DNA of 64,000 nucleotides from Halomonas sp. M20 (GCF_020622265.1 NZ_JACNMQ010000005.1:1-64000), one strand, 5' to 3'; shown: positions 25,620-34,769, numbered from the stretch's first letter. Notes: generated from the sequence alone by a model not told the origin. Numbers and translations are program-made.

Positions 25620-28382
25620 ATGGGGATGTGGAAACTCAAGCGCCGTGACTTCTTGAAAGGCATGGGACTAACCGGCACCGGCGTGCTGCTCAGCGGTAAC
25701 GTCTGGGCGCTCAATCGCCTCGAGCCCATCGGCGACAGCCTGAACGAAGAATATCCTTATCGTGGCTGGGAAGATCTGTACCGCAACGAGTGGGACTGGG
25801 ACAAGATTGGCCACGCCGCTCACTGTATCAACTGCATGGGCAACTGCGGCTGGGACGTCTATGTAAAAGATGGCATCGTGATCCGCGAGGAGCAGATCGC
25901 CAAGTACCCTCAGGTCAATTCCAAGGTGCCGGATGCCAACCCGCGGGGTTGCCAGAAGGGTGCCATCCACTCCGCCGCCATGTACGAGGCGGATCGCGTG
26001 CACTATCCGCTCAAGCGTGCCGGTGAACGCGGCGAGGGCAAGTGGCAGCGTGTATCCTGGGATCAGGCCACGGAAGAAATCGCCGACAAGATCATCGATA
26101 TCTTCGAGAAATATGGCCCGGGCAAGCTCAAGACCCACCAGGGTTCCGGCAATCAGTCCATGGTACGCCAATCCGCGGGCAACCGTTTTTCCTGCCTGGT
26201 CGGCGGCATTCAGCTCGACGGCTTCACCGTGGTCGGCGACTTGAACACCGGGGCGCACCTGGCCTATGGCAACCCGCTGGAAAGCTTCACCTCGGATGCC
26301 TGGTTCGATGCGGATTACATCCTGCTGGGCATGATCAATCCCAATGCCACTCGTATCCCGGATGCTCACTATATCTGGGAAGCGCAGCATAACGGCGCGC
26401 GTATCGTTTCCACCGCACCGGACATGAACCCCAGCGCCATTCACACCGACCTGTGGATGCCCATCAAGCACGGCACCGACCCTTACCTTGCCATCTCCAT
26501 GGTCAATGTGATCATCGAGGAAAAGCTCTACAAGCCCGAGTTCATGAAGGAGCAGACGGATCTTCCGATTCTGGTGCGCAGCGACAACCAGAAGATGCTG
26601 CGGGAATCCGATATGGAAGAGGGCGGCTCCGAGGAAATCTTCTACCACTGGGATCTCAACAGCAACAAGCCGGTCAAGGTCAAGGGCTCCATGGGCTCCA
26701 CGGACAAGACCATCAAGCTCGACGGCGTCGATCCCGCCATCGAGGGTGAGTTCGATTTCGACGGTATTGCAGTTGCCACCGTCTTTGAGTTCGTCAAGAA
26801 AGAGGCTGCCAAGTTCCCGCCGGAAGACACCGAGTCCCGCACGGGGCTGAATGCGGACATGGTGCGTCGCGAGGCGCGTCGCATGGCCGAGGCGCGCAAG
26901 GCCATCGTCATGCTGGGCTACATCACATCCTTCTATTCCAACTGCCTGTTCACCGGCTGGGGCTATGCGCTGGCGCTGGCATTGACCGGTCACGGCGGCA
27001 AGACCGGCGGCCTGGATACCTCCTGGGTGGTGTGGAACCACCCGCGCTGGACGGAGCTTGCCAACTTCGGCGGCAAGAAGCTGCCCCGTTACGAAGCCGG
27101 TGGCATCGGCGAATTCAAGCGCGGCAACATGATCAAGGGCGCGCGCAAGCATTTCGACAACGCCAAGCTCAAGGAGGCGGTGGGCTTCGATCTCGATGAT
27201 ATGGAAGAGATGATGCAGGAGTCCATCGATAAGGGCTGGATGCCCTATTACGGCGAGATCAAGGGCATGATCTCAGTGGCGGACAACACCTTCCGGCGCA
27301 ACAAGTACGTCGACGAGTACCGCCGGGTGCATCTGGAGCAGGCAAGCGAACTCTACGTCAACGTCAACGTGCGTCTGGACTCCACCGCGGAATGGGCGGA
27401 TTACGTGTTGCCCGCGGCCAGCCACTACGAGGCCTGGGATCTGCGTACTCAAGGGTTCCACCGCTTCTGTAACGTGTTCACTCGCCCGGTAGAGCCGATC
27501 TTCGAATCCAAGCCGGATTGGGAAATCATGGCGCTTTTGACCAAGAAGATTCAGGAGCGGGCTATCGCTCGGGGTATTGGCGCTATCGAGGACGGTGACG
27601 TGACCCGGGACCTGCATACCATTCATGACGACTTCACCATGAATGGCAAGCTGATGACTGATTATGACGTGACCAAGTGGATGGTGGAAAACTCACCGGA
27701 GTACGGTGACATAACCATTGAAGAGGCAGCTGAGAAAGGCTTTATCGTGCTGAACGAAAAGGCCGGCACCAATCAGCCCCTGGTAAAAGACGAGCCCTAC
27801 AATCCCTTTACCGCTCAGACCGATACCAAGAAGCCCTACGATACCCTGACCGGACGTATCACCTTCTACTGTGATCATCCGTGGTTCATGAAGATGGGGG
27901 CTGCGGTACCCACCGGGCGCGGAACCGCCGGACCGGCAGCATCGAACTATCCGTTGGCGTTCTATTCTCCTCACACCCGCTGGGGTATCCACTCCAACTG
28001 GCGGTCAAACAAGTTCATGCTGCGCCTGCAGCGAGGTGAACCGAACATCTACATCAATCCTCAGCTGGCGGATGAGAGAAATATCAAGGACGGCGATACC
28101 GTGCGGCTGTTCAACGCCAACGGCGAGTTCTTCGCCCAGGCGAAGTTCTACCCGAGTATTCCCGCCAACACGATCATGATGGAGCACGGCTGGGAGCCGC
28201 ATCAGTACATTCAAAGAAAGCCCATGAACAACTCCATGGCGACCTTCCTGCAGCCGCTCGAAATGGCCGGCGGTTGGGGACATCTAGGCTTCAAGTATGC
28301 GATGTGGAACGCCAACCAGTTGGCGCACGAGGGCAGCTACGACATCGAACTGGCCAAACCCGAAGACATCAGCTTCAGCTGA
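25620..28382 (+). CDS. Type II DMSO-reductase-family molybdoenzyme, catalytic alpha subunit (SerA/ClrA/DdhA/EbdA-like)
   Basis: A 920-residue bis-MGD enzyme exported by Tat: KRRDFLKGMG lies at residues 7-16. The FS0 cluster ligands are H68, C72, C76 and C111 (HCINCMGNC and NPRGCQKG), with the histidine first ligand of the type II subgroup. The likely molybdenum ligand is D207 in VVGDLNTGAHLAYG. Segments such as EQTDLPILVRSDNQKMLRE and PDAHYIWEAQ place it near selenate, chlorate, dimethylsulfide and ethylbenzene enzymes. Genes for beta, delta and gamma follow in the Ser/Clr/Ddh order. The ATG at 25620 has GAGGAGAG upstream. The substrate and direction of catalysis cannot be read from the sequence; no chlorite dismutase gene is nearby. 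Confidence 0.9.
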   Translation: MGMWKLKRRDFLKGMGLTGTGVLLSGNVWALNRLEPIGDSLNEEYPYRGWEDLYRNEWDWDKIGHAAHCINCMGNCGWDVYVKDGIVIREEQIAKYPQVNSKVPDANPRGCQKGAIHSAAMYEADRVHYPLKRAGERGEGKWQRVSWDQATEEIADKIIDIFEKYGPGKLKTHQGSGNQSMVRQSAGNRFSCLVGGIQLDGFTVVGDLNTGAHLAYGNPLESFTSDAWFDADYILLGMINPNATRIPDAHYIWEAQHNGARIVSTAPDMNPSAIHTDLWMPIKHGTDPYLAISMVNVIIEEKLYKPEFMKEQTDLPILVRSDNQKMLRESDMEEGGSEEIFYHWDLNSNKPVKVKGSMGSTDKTIKLDGVDPAIEGEFDFDGIAVATVFEFVKKEAAKFPPEDTESRTGLNADMVRREARRMAEARKAIVMLGYITSFYSNCLFTGWGYALALALTGHGGKTGGLDTSWVVWNHPRWTELANFGGKKLPRYEAGGIGEFKRGNMIKGARKHFDNAKLKEAVGFDLDDMEEMMQESIDKGWMPYYGEIKGMISVADNTFRRNKYVDEYRRVHLEQASELYVNVNVRLDSTAEWADYVLPAASHYEAWDLRTQGFHRFCNVFTRPVEPIFESKPDWEIMALLTKKIQERAIARGIGAIEDGDVTRDLHTIHDDFTMNGKLMTDYDVTKWMVENSPEYGDITIEEAAEKGFIVLNEKAGTNQPLVKDEPYNPFTAQTDTKKPYDTLTGRITFYCDHPWFMKMGAAVPTGRGTAGPAASNYPLAFYSPHTRWGIHSNWRSNKFMLRLQRGEPNIYINPQLADERNIKDGDTVRLFNANGEFFAQAKFYPSIPANTIMMEHGWEPHQYIQRKPMNNSMATFLQPLEMAGGWGHLGFKYAMWNANQLAHEGSYDIELAKPEDISFS

Positions 28383-28409
28383 TCCTGACCGGCGCGAGAG
28401 GAGAAAATC

Positions 28410-29390
28410 ATGGCCGTAAAACGTCAAATCAGCATGGTGCTGGACCTGAACAAATGTATTGGCTGCCAGACCTGCACATCCGCCTGCAAGCTGATGTGGA
28501 CCAACCGCAGCGGTCGCGAATACATGTACTGGAACAACGTCGAGACCATGCCTGGGGAAGGTTATCCCCGGGGCTACCAGAAGATGGGCGGCGGTTTCGA
28601 CAAGGACGGGGCGCTGAAGCTCAGCAAGCAACCTACGCTGGAAGATTATGGTATTCCCTGGGAATACAACTATGAAGAAGCCCTGATGACCGGCACCGAT
28701 CCCTGGCTGCGTCCCAACGTCAAGCCTACTTGGGGGGCCAACTGGGATGAAGATCAGGGCGAGGGGGACTACCCCAACAGCTACTACTTCTACCTGCCGC
28801 GTCTGTGCAACCACTGCGCCAACCCGGCCTGTTTGGCGGCCTGTTCGCGTAACGCCATCTACAAGCGCCAGGAAGACGGCATCGTACTGGTGGACCAGGA
28901 GCGCTGCCGAGGCTATCGCTACTGCGTCAACGCCTGCCCCTACAAGAAGGTCTACTTCAACGAGGAAATATCGAAGTCTGAGAAGTGCATCTTCTGCTAT
29001 CCAAGGATCGAAAAGGGCCTGGCCACCGCCTGTGCCCGCCAGTGTGTCGGTCGGATTCGCTGGATCGGCTATCGCGACGACGAGGAAGGCCCGATTCACA
29101 CTCTGGTGGAAAAGTACAAGGTCGCCTTGCCGCTGCATCCGGAGTGGGGCACCCAGCCCAACGTCTTCTATGTGCCGCCGATGTCTTCTTCGAAGTTCGG
29201 CCCCAACGGCGAGGAGTTGGATGAGCCGCGTATACCGCTTGCGTACCTGGAAAGCCTGTTCGGCGAACGGGTCGGCGAGGTGCTGGAGACCATCAAGCGT
29301 GAGCGCAAGGCTAAGAACGAAGGCCGGGAGAGCGAGCTGATGGATACGCTGATCGGCTTCAAGCACGCCGAAATGTTCAAGTTGAGCTGA
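28410..29390 (+). CDS. Molybdoenzyme Fe-S electron-transfer beta subunit
   Basis: A 326-residue four-cluster ferredoxin-like subunit related to SerB, DdhB, EbdB and NarH. Cluster motifs are CIGCQTCTSACK (residues 16-27), CNHCANPACLAACSRNAIYKR, CRGYRYCVNACPYKK and CIFCYPRIEKGLATACARQC. In CRGYRYC a tyrosine replaces the second cysteine, which in EbdB and NarH-type subunits gives one [3Fe-4S] cluster. It has no signal peptide and is expected to be co-exported with the Tat-bearing alpha subunit. It follows alpha by 27 bases. Confidence 0.93.
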   Translation: MAVKRQISMVLDLNKCIGCQTCTSACKLMWTNRSGREYMYWNNVETMPGEGYPRGYQKMGGGFDKDGALKLSKQPTLEDYGIPWEYNYEEALMTGTDPWLRPNVKPTWGANWDEDQGEGDYPNSYYFYLPRLCNHCANPACLAACSRNAIYKRQEDGIVLVDQERCRGYRYCVNACPYKKVYFNEEISKSEKCIFCYPRIEKGLATACARQCVGRIRWIGYRDDEEGPIHTLVEKYKVALPLHPEWGTQPNVFYVPPMSSSKFGPNGEELDEPRIPLAYLESLFGERVGEVLETIKRERKAKNEGRESELMDTLIGFKHAEMFKLS

Positions 29391-29400
29391 GGGCGACACC

Positions 29401-30144
29401 ATGACGACAGCTCAACGACTGCCTTCGGTGGATTCTCCCGCCCGCGCGGAAGCCAAGAGCACGATCTACCGCTTGGCGGCGGTAGCCTTCGGCCATCCGT
29501 TGCCGGAAACCCAGCAGGCCTTCGCCGACGGCAGCTTCAACCAGGCGCTGGATAGCGCCTGGCAGGCGGTCACCGGTCGCCCCTGGCCATGCCAGCCGGC
29601 AAGCAGCAGTTTTGCCGAACTGGAATCGGGCTATATCAGCACTTTTCGTCATGGTCAGAAAGGTAAGCCGCAGGTAGCACTGGTGGCAGGAGAGTACGAG
29701 GAGCTGCTCAAGGGCCAGACGCGTCCCACCTTCCTGCTGAACGTGCAGGCCTTCTACAAGCATTTTGGCCTGCAGGCCGCCGTGGGGGACGAGGGGCTGA
29801 CCGAAGAGCCGGATCACCTGAGCGCCATGCTCGAGTTCATGGCGGTATTGACCCATCTGGAGGCTCAGGCGCTTGCGCAGCATAAGGAGGCGAACCCCTA
29901 TCGTCTCGCGCAACGGGACTTTATCAAGCGGCATCTGGTGCCGCTGCTTGCGGCCATTCAACGAAAGGCCGGCAGCGAAAAAAGGCTGATCCTGGATGCG
30001 ACCCTGATACGCCTGATCGAGGACCTGCCAGAGTGGGCAAGGAACCAGCTGGTCGAGCTCGAGGCAAGAGTGGGGCCTTATGATGAAAAGGCCAAGGACG
30101 CCGCGATCAAGGGCCGCGTTCCCGATCAGAACCTGTGGAATTGA
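29401..30144 (+). CDS. TorD/DmsD-family assembly chaperone (delta)
   Basis: A 247-residue cytoplasmic, all-helical protein of the TorD/NarJ chaperone type. These bind the Tat peptide of the alpha subunit and help molybdenum cofactor insertion. Family-like features are IYRLAAVAFGHPLPE, a central YEELLKGQTRPTFLLNVQAFYKHFGLQ and DHLSAMLEFMAVLTHLEAQAL. It is placed between beta and gamma, the order of serABDC, clrABDC and ddhABDC. It starts 10 bases after beta. Confidence 0.88.
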   Translation: MTTAQRLPSVDSPARAEAKSTIYRLAAVAFGHPLPETQQAFADGSFNQALDSAWQAVTGRPWPCQPASSSFAELESGYISTFRHGQKGKPQVALVAGEYEELLKGQTRPTFLLNVQAFYKHFGLQAAVGDEGLTEEPDHLSAMLEFMAVLTHLEAQALAQHKEANPYRLAQRDFIKRHLVPLLAAIQRKAGSEKRLILDATLIRLIEDLPEWARNQLVELEARVGPYDEKAKDAAIKGRVPDQNLWN

Positions 30145-30156
30145 GGAGAGATGATA

Positions 30157-30993
30157 ATGCAGCGCTCAATCAACTACCTGGCCGCGCTCCTGATCGGACT
30201 GCCGCTGTCCGGCACCGCCCTGGCGGAGTTCTCGGAGTTTGAAAACCCCAATATTCAGGAGGTAGAGCCCTGGGATACTATCAGGATAGGCCGAGTACCG
30301 GATGACATCTATTTGAGGGATATCGATGACCCGGACGACATTATCTGGGATCGAATTCCTGCCTATCGCACTTATCTGAGCGTGGCGCCGCCGGTGCACC
30401 CCTCGACGAAGCTGCGCTTCAACGCGGATAGCGGCACGAACTTGTATTTTCAGGTCGCCCGCACCTCGGATTACTTTCTGGTGCGATTGCGCTGGAAGGA
30501 CACCACCCAAAACATCGGTACTACCATCGACGGCTTTCGCGATGCCGCTGCCATTCAGTTCGCCCTCAATGGCAGCACGGACACCTCTTACATGATGGGC
30601 TCGGGGCCGGATAGCCCGGTCAATATCTGGTACTGGCGTTCGGACCATGAGTTTCATGTGGAAGACCTGGCCGCCGGCGGCTATGGCAGTACGACCATGT
30701 TGCCGGATCAGCAGCTCAACGGACACGCCGCGTACAACGATGGCCGTGCACCCGTGGATCAGGAATGGCATCTGGTAATGGCGCGAAAAATCGGAGAGGA
30801 GGGCGATCACAAGATCGACCTGACCCAGGATCAGATTCCCATCAGCTTCGCCGTATGGCAGGGGGCGGATGGCGGACGAGACGGTAACAAGCACGTCACT
30901 CAAGGATGGATTCTGCTGGACAATAGTCTGGAAGGCGGCAAGTCCTTTGACGATGACAAGGCTCAGGCCTCCACTCAAACGTCCAATCAATAG
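30157..30993 (+). CDS. Periplasmic haem b gamma subunit of the molybdoenzyme (EbdC/DdhC-like)
   Basis: A 278-residue secreted protein with a Sec signal peptide (MQRSINYLAALLIGLPLSGTALA). The ethylbenzene-dehydrogenase gamma fold is indicated by YFLVRLRWKD, FRDAAAIQFAL, YMMGSGPDSPVNIWYWRSD and GRDGNKHVTQGW. By analogy with EbdC, a methionine in YMMG and the lysine in GNKH are likely axial haem b ligands. The start at 30157 is preferred over 30151 because GAGGAG lies eight bases before it. Electrons would pass from here to a periplasmic cytochrome or the reverse. Confidence 0.88.
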   Translation: MQRSINYLAALLIGLPLSGTALAEFSEFENPNIQEVEPWDTIRIGRVPDDIYLRDIDDPDDIIWDRIPAYRTYLSVAPPVHPSTKLRFNADSGTNLYFQVARTSDYFLVRLRWKDTTQNIGTTIDGFRDAAAIQFALNGSTDTSYMMGSGPDSPVNIWYWRSDHEFHVEDLAAGGYGSTTMLPDQQLNGHAAYNDGRAPVDQEWHLVMARKIGEEGDHKIDLTQDQIPISFAVWQGADGGRDGNKHVTQGWILLDNSLEGGKSFDDDKAQASTQTSNQ

Positions 30994-31001
30994 GTGTCGG
31001 A

Positions 31002-32165
31002 ATGTCGGTTTCCTACCTCAACGTAGGCAATGACTCAGCGGGCGATAACGAGGAACTCAAGCTCAGCCCGGCGAATTGCGGGCTGGGCCATTCCTGTCAG
31101 TTTTGTCCTCATGAGCCCCACTGCAGCCTGGACAAGCCCCATCACGAGAAACTGCTGATCGAAAGTTGCCTTGAGTGCATCGATCAGATCGTGCTGGTAA
31201 TGGCCAACAAGGGCGGCGTTGGCAAGAGCACCGTGTCTGCCAATCTGGCCACCGGTTTGGCTCAGCGCGGCTATCGGGTTGGCGTGGCGGATGCGGATAT
31301 CCACGGTCCCAATCAGAGTCGCTTCTTCGGCTTCGCCGGCGAGCACGTGCGTCTGAGCGAGCAGGGCCTGGCGACCAAGGATTTCACTGACGATGCTTTG
31401 GAGCATCCGGTCAAGGTCGGCTCGCTGGCCTTTCTGATGGAAAGCGACGATACGCCCATCGTATGGCGAGACGCCTACAAGCATGACTTCATGCATCATC
31501 TGGTGGGCTCCTTTGACTGGGGCGAGCTGGATTTCCTGATCGTCGATATGCCCCCGGGCACCGGCAACGAACTGATTACGCTTTCCGACATGCTGGAAGG
31601 CGCGAATGTCTCGGCCTTGCTTGCCACCACGCCGCAAGACGTGGCGCTGATGGACAGCTTGAAAGCCGTGCGCTTCTGTCATGAGCGGGGCCTGCCGATG
31701 CTGGGCGTGGTGGAAAACATGTCCGGCATCACCTGCCCACACTGCAGCGGTGAGTTTCATCTTTTCCCCCGGGATCATCTGGTGGAAAGCCTTGCCAAGG
31801 CCGGTATTGAATCCTTGACCCAGATCCCCTTGGCATTGGAACTTGCCTCGGGCTCGGACCTGGGCACGCCAGTGGTGGTCGCGCATCCTCAGAGCCCCGC
31901 CGCCCAGGCATTCACCCCGGTGGTGGAAGCCTGCATCACGAAGGCCCAGTCGGCGTTCTCCCAGGCTGCGGTGCACTCCCTGGGGGATGCGTTTGACAAG
32001 AATCTCGAGTCTTCCGATCTGGAAGACGCTCTGGCGGGTTTTCCCGAAGAAGAGCGCGACGCCATGCGCCAGGAACTGGAAGCCATGTTGAGCGCCGAGC
32101 AGCAACGTCTCTCCGGTGCCGATGTTTCCGTCGATTCATCCAGTTATGATGACAGCGATAAATAA
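31002..32165 (+). CDS. Mrp/Nbp35-like Fe-S carrier ATPase with extra N-terminal cysteine cluster
   Basis: A 387-residue P-loop ATPase of the Mrp/ApbC group, which carry and transfer Fe-S clusters. The deviant Walker A KGGVGKST is at residues 70-77, DADIHGPNQ and VDMPPGTGNE follow, and a C-terminal CPHC (about 245-248) is the usual bridging-cluster motif. Unusual for bacteria is the N-terminal C26-x5-C32-x2-C35-x5-C41, which resembles the ferredoxin-like N-terminal motif of eukaryotic Nbp35; C56/C59 form a further pair. An acidic 60-residue tail follows. It starts eight bases after gamma, so a dedicated maturation role for the molybdoenzyme's clusters is likely but inferred. Confidence 0.85.
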   Translation: MSVSYLNVGNDSAGDNEELKLSPANCGLGHSCQFCPHEPHCSLDKPHHEKLLIESCLECIDQIVLVMANKGGVGKSTVSANLATGLAQRGYRVGVADADIHGPNQSRFFGFAGEHVRLSEQGLATKDFTDDALEHPVKVGSLAFLMESDDTPIVWRDAYKHDFMHHLVGSFDWGELDFLIVDMPPGTGNELITLSDMLEGANVSALLATTPQDVALMDSLKAVRFCHERGLPMLGVVENMSGITCPHCSGEFHLFPRDHLVESLAKAGIESLTQIPLALELASGSDLGTPVVVAHPQSPAAQAFTPVVEACITKAQSAFSQAAVHSLGDAFDKNLESSDLEDALAGFPEEERDAMRQELEAMLSAEQQRLSGADVSVDSSSYDDSDK

Positions 32166-32173
32166 GGAATTAC

Positions 32174-34087
32174 ATGGCCATAACCGGCACTGCAACCAAC
32201 CCTGAGCGTCGTCGCCTATTTCGTGATCTGCTCGGCGGCGGCGATCCCGAAGCGCCGCATCAGGCGCCCTGGCATCGAGTACCGGAAGTCAGCGCCGGCG
32301 ATGGCGATGTGCTGTGGTCCGGCTGGGCATCCAGCAATGAAGTGTTCGTGGTGGGTGACGAAGGCATGATCCTGCACTTCGATGGCACTCCCGCGGAAGA
32401 CGGCAGCCTGTGGCATCACATGGAAACGCCGATACAGTTGCCGCTGCACGCCATCTGGGGCAACGATCGCTTGCGGCTCTACGCGGTGGGCTGGATGGGG
32501 TCCATCCTGCATTTCGATGGTGACCAATGGCACCTACAGCGTGGCGGCATCATCGATGAGAAAACCGAGCGCTTCGCTCCCTGCGAGGAAAACACCCCGC
32601 TGTTCGCCATCATCGGCGACGAGGCAGGCCGCGCCTGGGCGGTAGGCGACGACGGCATGATCCTGACCCTCGATGGCGATACCTGGCGGCGCGAAGCCAG
32701 CGGGACCACGATCAATCTGCGCGGCATTACGCGCACCCCCAATGGCCAGCTCTATGCGGTAGGCGGCGAAGGCACGGTGCTCACTAGCGCCGGCGACGGC
32801 CAGTGGCACCAGCTCGAGTGCCCCTTCGGTTCGGGCTTCATGACCGTGCTGGCGCTTGGTGACGATGAATTGCTGCTGGCCGGTGGGCGCTATTTCATCG
32901 ACCAGAACGGTTTTCGTGGCGAATTGGTACGTTATCAAAAGGGGCGTTTCGAGAACGTTCAAGTCGACAAGCCCATGCCGCGGCTGCGCTCTCTCAAGAC
33001 CTACAAGGACGGCGTGCTGATCGTTGGTGATCAGGGGCATCTCTACTATCTCAAGGACAGTCTGAAGGGCAGCAGGCTCGACCAGCTGCAAAGCAACAAC
33101 CGTCACGATCTGATGGATATCGTACCGCTGCCTACCGGGGAAGCCCTGGCGGTGGGTGATTTCGGCACCATCATGACCGCGGCGGCGGACTTTACCCAGG
33201 CCCTGGCGCCGGAGGTCGACCCCGATGCCGAACAGGCCATCGACTGGGAACTCATGGACTCCGGTACCCAGCGTCAGCTCTGGGGCCTCTGGGCCAGCCC
33301 GGATGGCACGCTCTACGCTTGCGGCGAGAGCGGCACGGTACTGCGTCATGCAAATGAAGGCCAAGGCGACAATGGCGACAACCGCTGGGAAACACTGCCG
33401 GCCCCCAGTGAACTCTCGGTGCACTGTGTATGGGATGCCGGGCAGGGCGGCCTGTATGCCGCTGGGCAGATGGGACAGATATTTCGCTTCGACGGCGAGC
33501 GGTGGGACAAGCATTACGACCTGCATCTGGATATCACCATTCTGGCCATGTGGGGCACCGGGCCGAACTCGATCTATGCGGTGGGAGACGAAGGGCTGAT
33601 CCTGCATTGGGACGGCCTGGGTTGGCAGCGCATGATCAGTAGCACCAAGTCCGCGCTCTACAATATCTGGGGTATGGACGACGATCATATCTTGGCAGTG
33701 GGCGACTTCGGTTTGATCTTGCGCTGGAATGGCGACAACTGGGCGGAGTTTCACGCCGGTACCGAAAATTTCCTCTACGATGTGTGGGGGGATAGCCTGA
33801 GCAACATCTTCATCGTCGGGCTTTCCGGCACCCTGGGGCATTTCGATGGCACGCGCTGGATGCTGACCCCGGCCCGAGCCCGGGACGATCTGCTGGCAAT
33901 TTCCGGCACGTCTGACGTTGGCCCTTACGTCGTCGGCACCGGCGGCAATATCCTGCGCTATGAAGGCGGAGAGTGGCAGCCGGAGAACGCTGGCACCACC
34001 ACCGGCCTGCGCGCGGTGCGAGTAACCGGCCAAGGCGATGTCTTCGCCGCCGGCGATAAGGGTACGATTCTCAAAAGAAAACGTTAG
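32174..34087 (+). CDS. Large beta-propeller-like repeat protein (Ycf48-like), unknown role
   Basis: A 637-residue protein made almost wholly of repeats of about 40-45 residues, each with a core like 'xxIWGxDDxxIYAVGDxGxILHWDGxxW'. Examples are AIWGNDRLRLYAVGWMGSILHFDGDQW, NIWGMDDDHILAVGDFGLILRW and DVWGDSLSNIFIVGLSGTLGHFDG. At least a dozen units can be counted, enough for two seven-bladed propellers. The repeat resembles Ycf48/BNR-type assembly factors. There is no signal peptide or Tat motif, so it probably stays in the cytoplasm. It starts eight bases after the Mrp-like gene and ends eight bases before the DCC gene; an assembly or scaffolding role is a guess. Confidence 0.75.
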   Translation: MAITGTATNPERRRLFRDLLGGGDPEAPHQAPWHRVPEVSAGDGDVLWSGWASSNEVFVVGDEGMILHFDGTPAEDGSLWHHMETPIQLPLHAIWGNDRLRLYAVGWMGSILHFDGDQWHLQRGGIIDEKTERFAPCEENTPLFAIIGDEAGRAWAVGDDGMILTLDGDTWRREASGTTINLRGITRTPNGQLYAVGGEGTVLTSAGDGQWHQLECPFGSGFMTVLALGDDELLLAGGRYFIDQNGFRGELVRYQKGRFENVQVDKPMPRLRSLKTYKDGVLIVGDQGHLYYLKDSLKGSRLDQLQSNNRHDLMDIVPLPTGEALAVGDFGTIMTAAADFTQALAPEVDPDAEQAIDWELMDSGTQRQLWGLWASPDGTLYACGESGTVLRHANEGQGDNGDNRWETLPAPSELSVHCVWDAGQGGLYAAGQMGQIFRFDGERWDKHYDLHLDITILAMWGTGPNSIYAVGDEGLILHWDGLGWQRMISSTKSALYNIWGMDDDHILAVGDFGLILRWNGDNWAEFHAGTENFLYDVWGDSLSNIFIVGLSGTLGHFDGTRWMLTPARARDDLLAISGTSDVGPYVVGTGGNILRYEGGEWQPENAGTTTGLRAVRVTGQGDVFAAGDKGTILKRKR

Positions 34088-34095
34088 GGAAAGCA

Positions 34096-34503
34096 ATGAG
34101 TGACGACGCAGTGCTGATCTACGACGGCCAGTGTCCCTTCTGTGCCAACTACGCTCGTCTGGTGCGATTACGGGGAACTGTCGATCGTCTCAAGCTGGTC
34201 GATGCCCGGGAAAAGCCCGCCATTATGGAAGAAATCAACCACGCCGGACTGGATATCGACCAGGGCATGGTGCTCAAGCTGAATGGCAACTTGTATCACG
34301 GTGACGAAGCGATGCAACGGGTGGCACTGATGAGTAGCCGCTCGGGCGTCTTCAACCGTCTCAATCACTGGATATTTCGCTCGCCTCGGCGCGCGCGCCT
34401 GCTCTATCCGCCGCTGCGGGGTATTCGCAATCTCGTGATCAAGGGGCTGGGGCGCAGGCCCATCGATAATCTCGCTCGCAAAGAGAAGGGTGAGGGTTCT
34501 TGA
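34096..34503 (+). CDS. DCC family thiol-disulfide oxidoreductase-like protein (DUF393)
   Basis: A 135-residue protein beginning MSDDAVLIYDGQCPFCANYARLVR; the D-G-x-C-x-x-C motif at residues 10-15 defines the DCC (DUF393) family, which is predicted to have a thioredoxin-like redox role. It starts eight bases after the propeller gene and is the last gene of the molybdoenzyme unit. No signal peptide. Function of the family is not established. Confidence 0.85.
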   Translation: MSDDAVLIYDGQCPFCANYARLVRLRGTVDRLKLVDAREKPAIMEEINHAGLDIDQGMVLKLNGNLYHGDEAMQRVALMSSRSGVFNRLNHWIFRSPRRARLLYPPLRGIRNLVIKGLGRRPIDNLARKEKGEGS

Positions 34504-34696
34504 TGCGCTTGCTACTGCCCAGTCCCGCATCTCGACTCGATCCTGGCCCTCAGTCGCGGCGAAGGCTCATTTGATAGAAATCCAGACAGTAGGTGGTCGA
34601 TTCTAGCGTGTTCGTTGCTGCTATCCGGATTCTCTGGTGTCGTGTGGGCGTTCACAGAACCCATTTTTGTTAGAAAAGTAACACCTGATGCTATAA

Positions 34697-34769
34697 ATTC
34701 CACTTCGGGAGCTGCGAATCGCTTTTGCGTGAACAGCAAATTCGCTGATTACAACGACAAAAGTGGAAT
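34697..34769 (+). promoter_or_regulatory. Possible RBS-sequestering leader of tsx
   Basis: ATTCCACTT (34697-34705) is the exact complement of AAGTGGAAT (34761-34769), which overlaps the only purine-rich ribosome-site candidate before the tsx ATG at 34775. Between them GCGAAT (34714-34719) pairs with ATTCGC (34740-34745) and CGCTTTTGCG can form a small hairpin. The nested pairing suggests a folded 5' leader. It does not match a riboswitch class I know. Confidence 0.4.

Noticed and set aside
25620-28382. Naming the alpha subunit chlorate reductase (ClrA) or selenate reductase
   Set aside because: Family position fits several substrates, no chlorite dismutase gene is present, and motifs visible by eye do not separate the subclades.
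32534-34096. 520-codon open frame on the minus strand
   Set aside because: Antisense to the propeller-like gene; GC-rich codon bias on the real strand opens the shadow frame. The plus-strand protein has regular repeats and a ribosome site.
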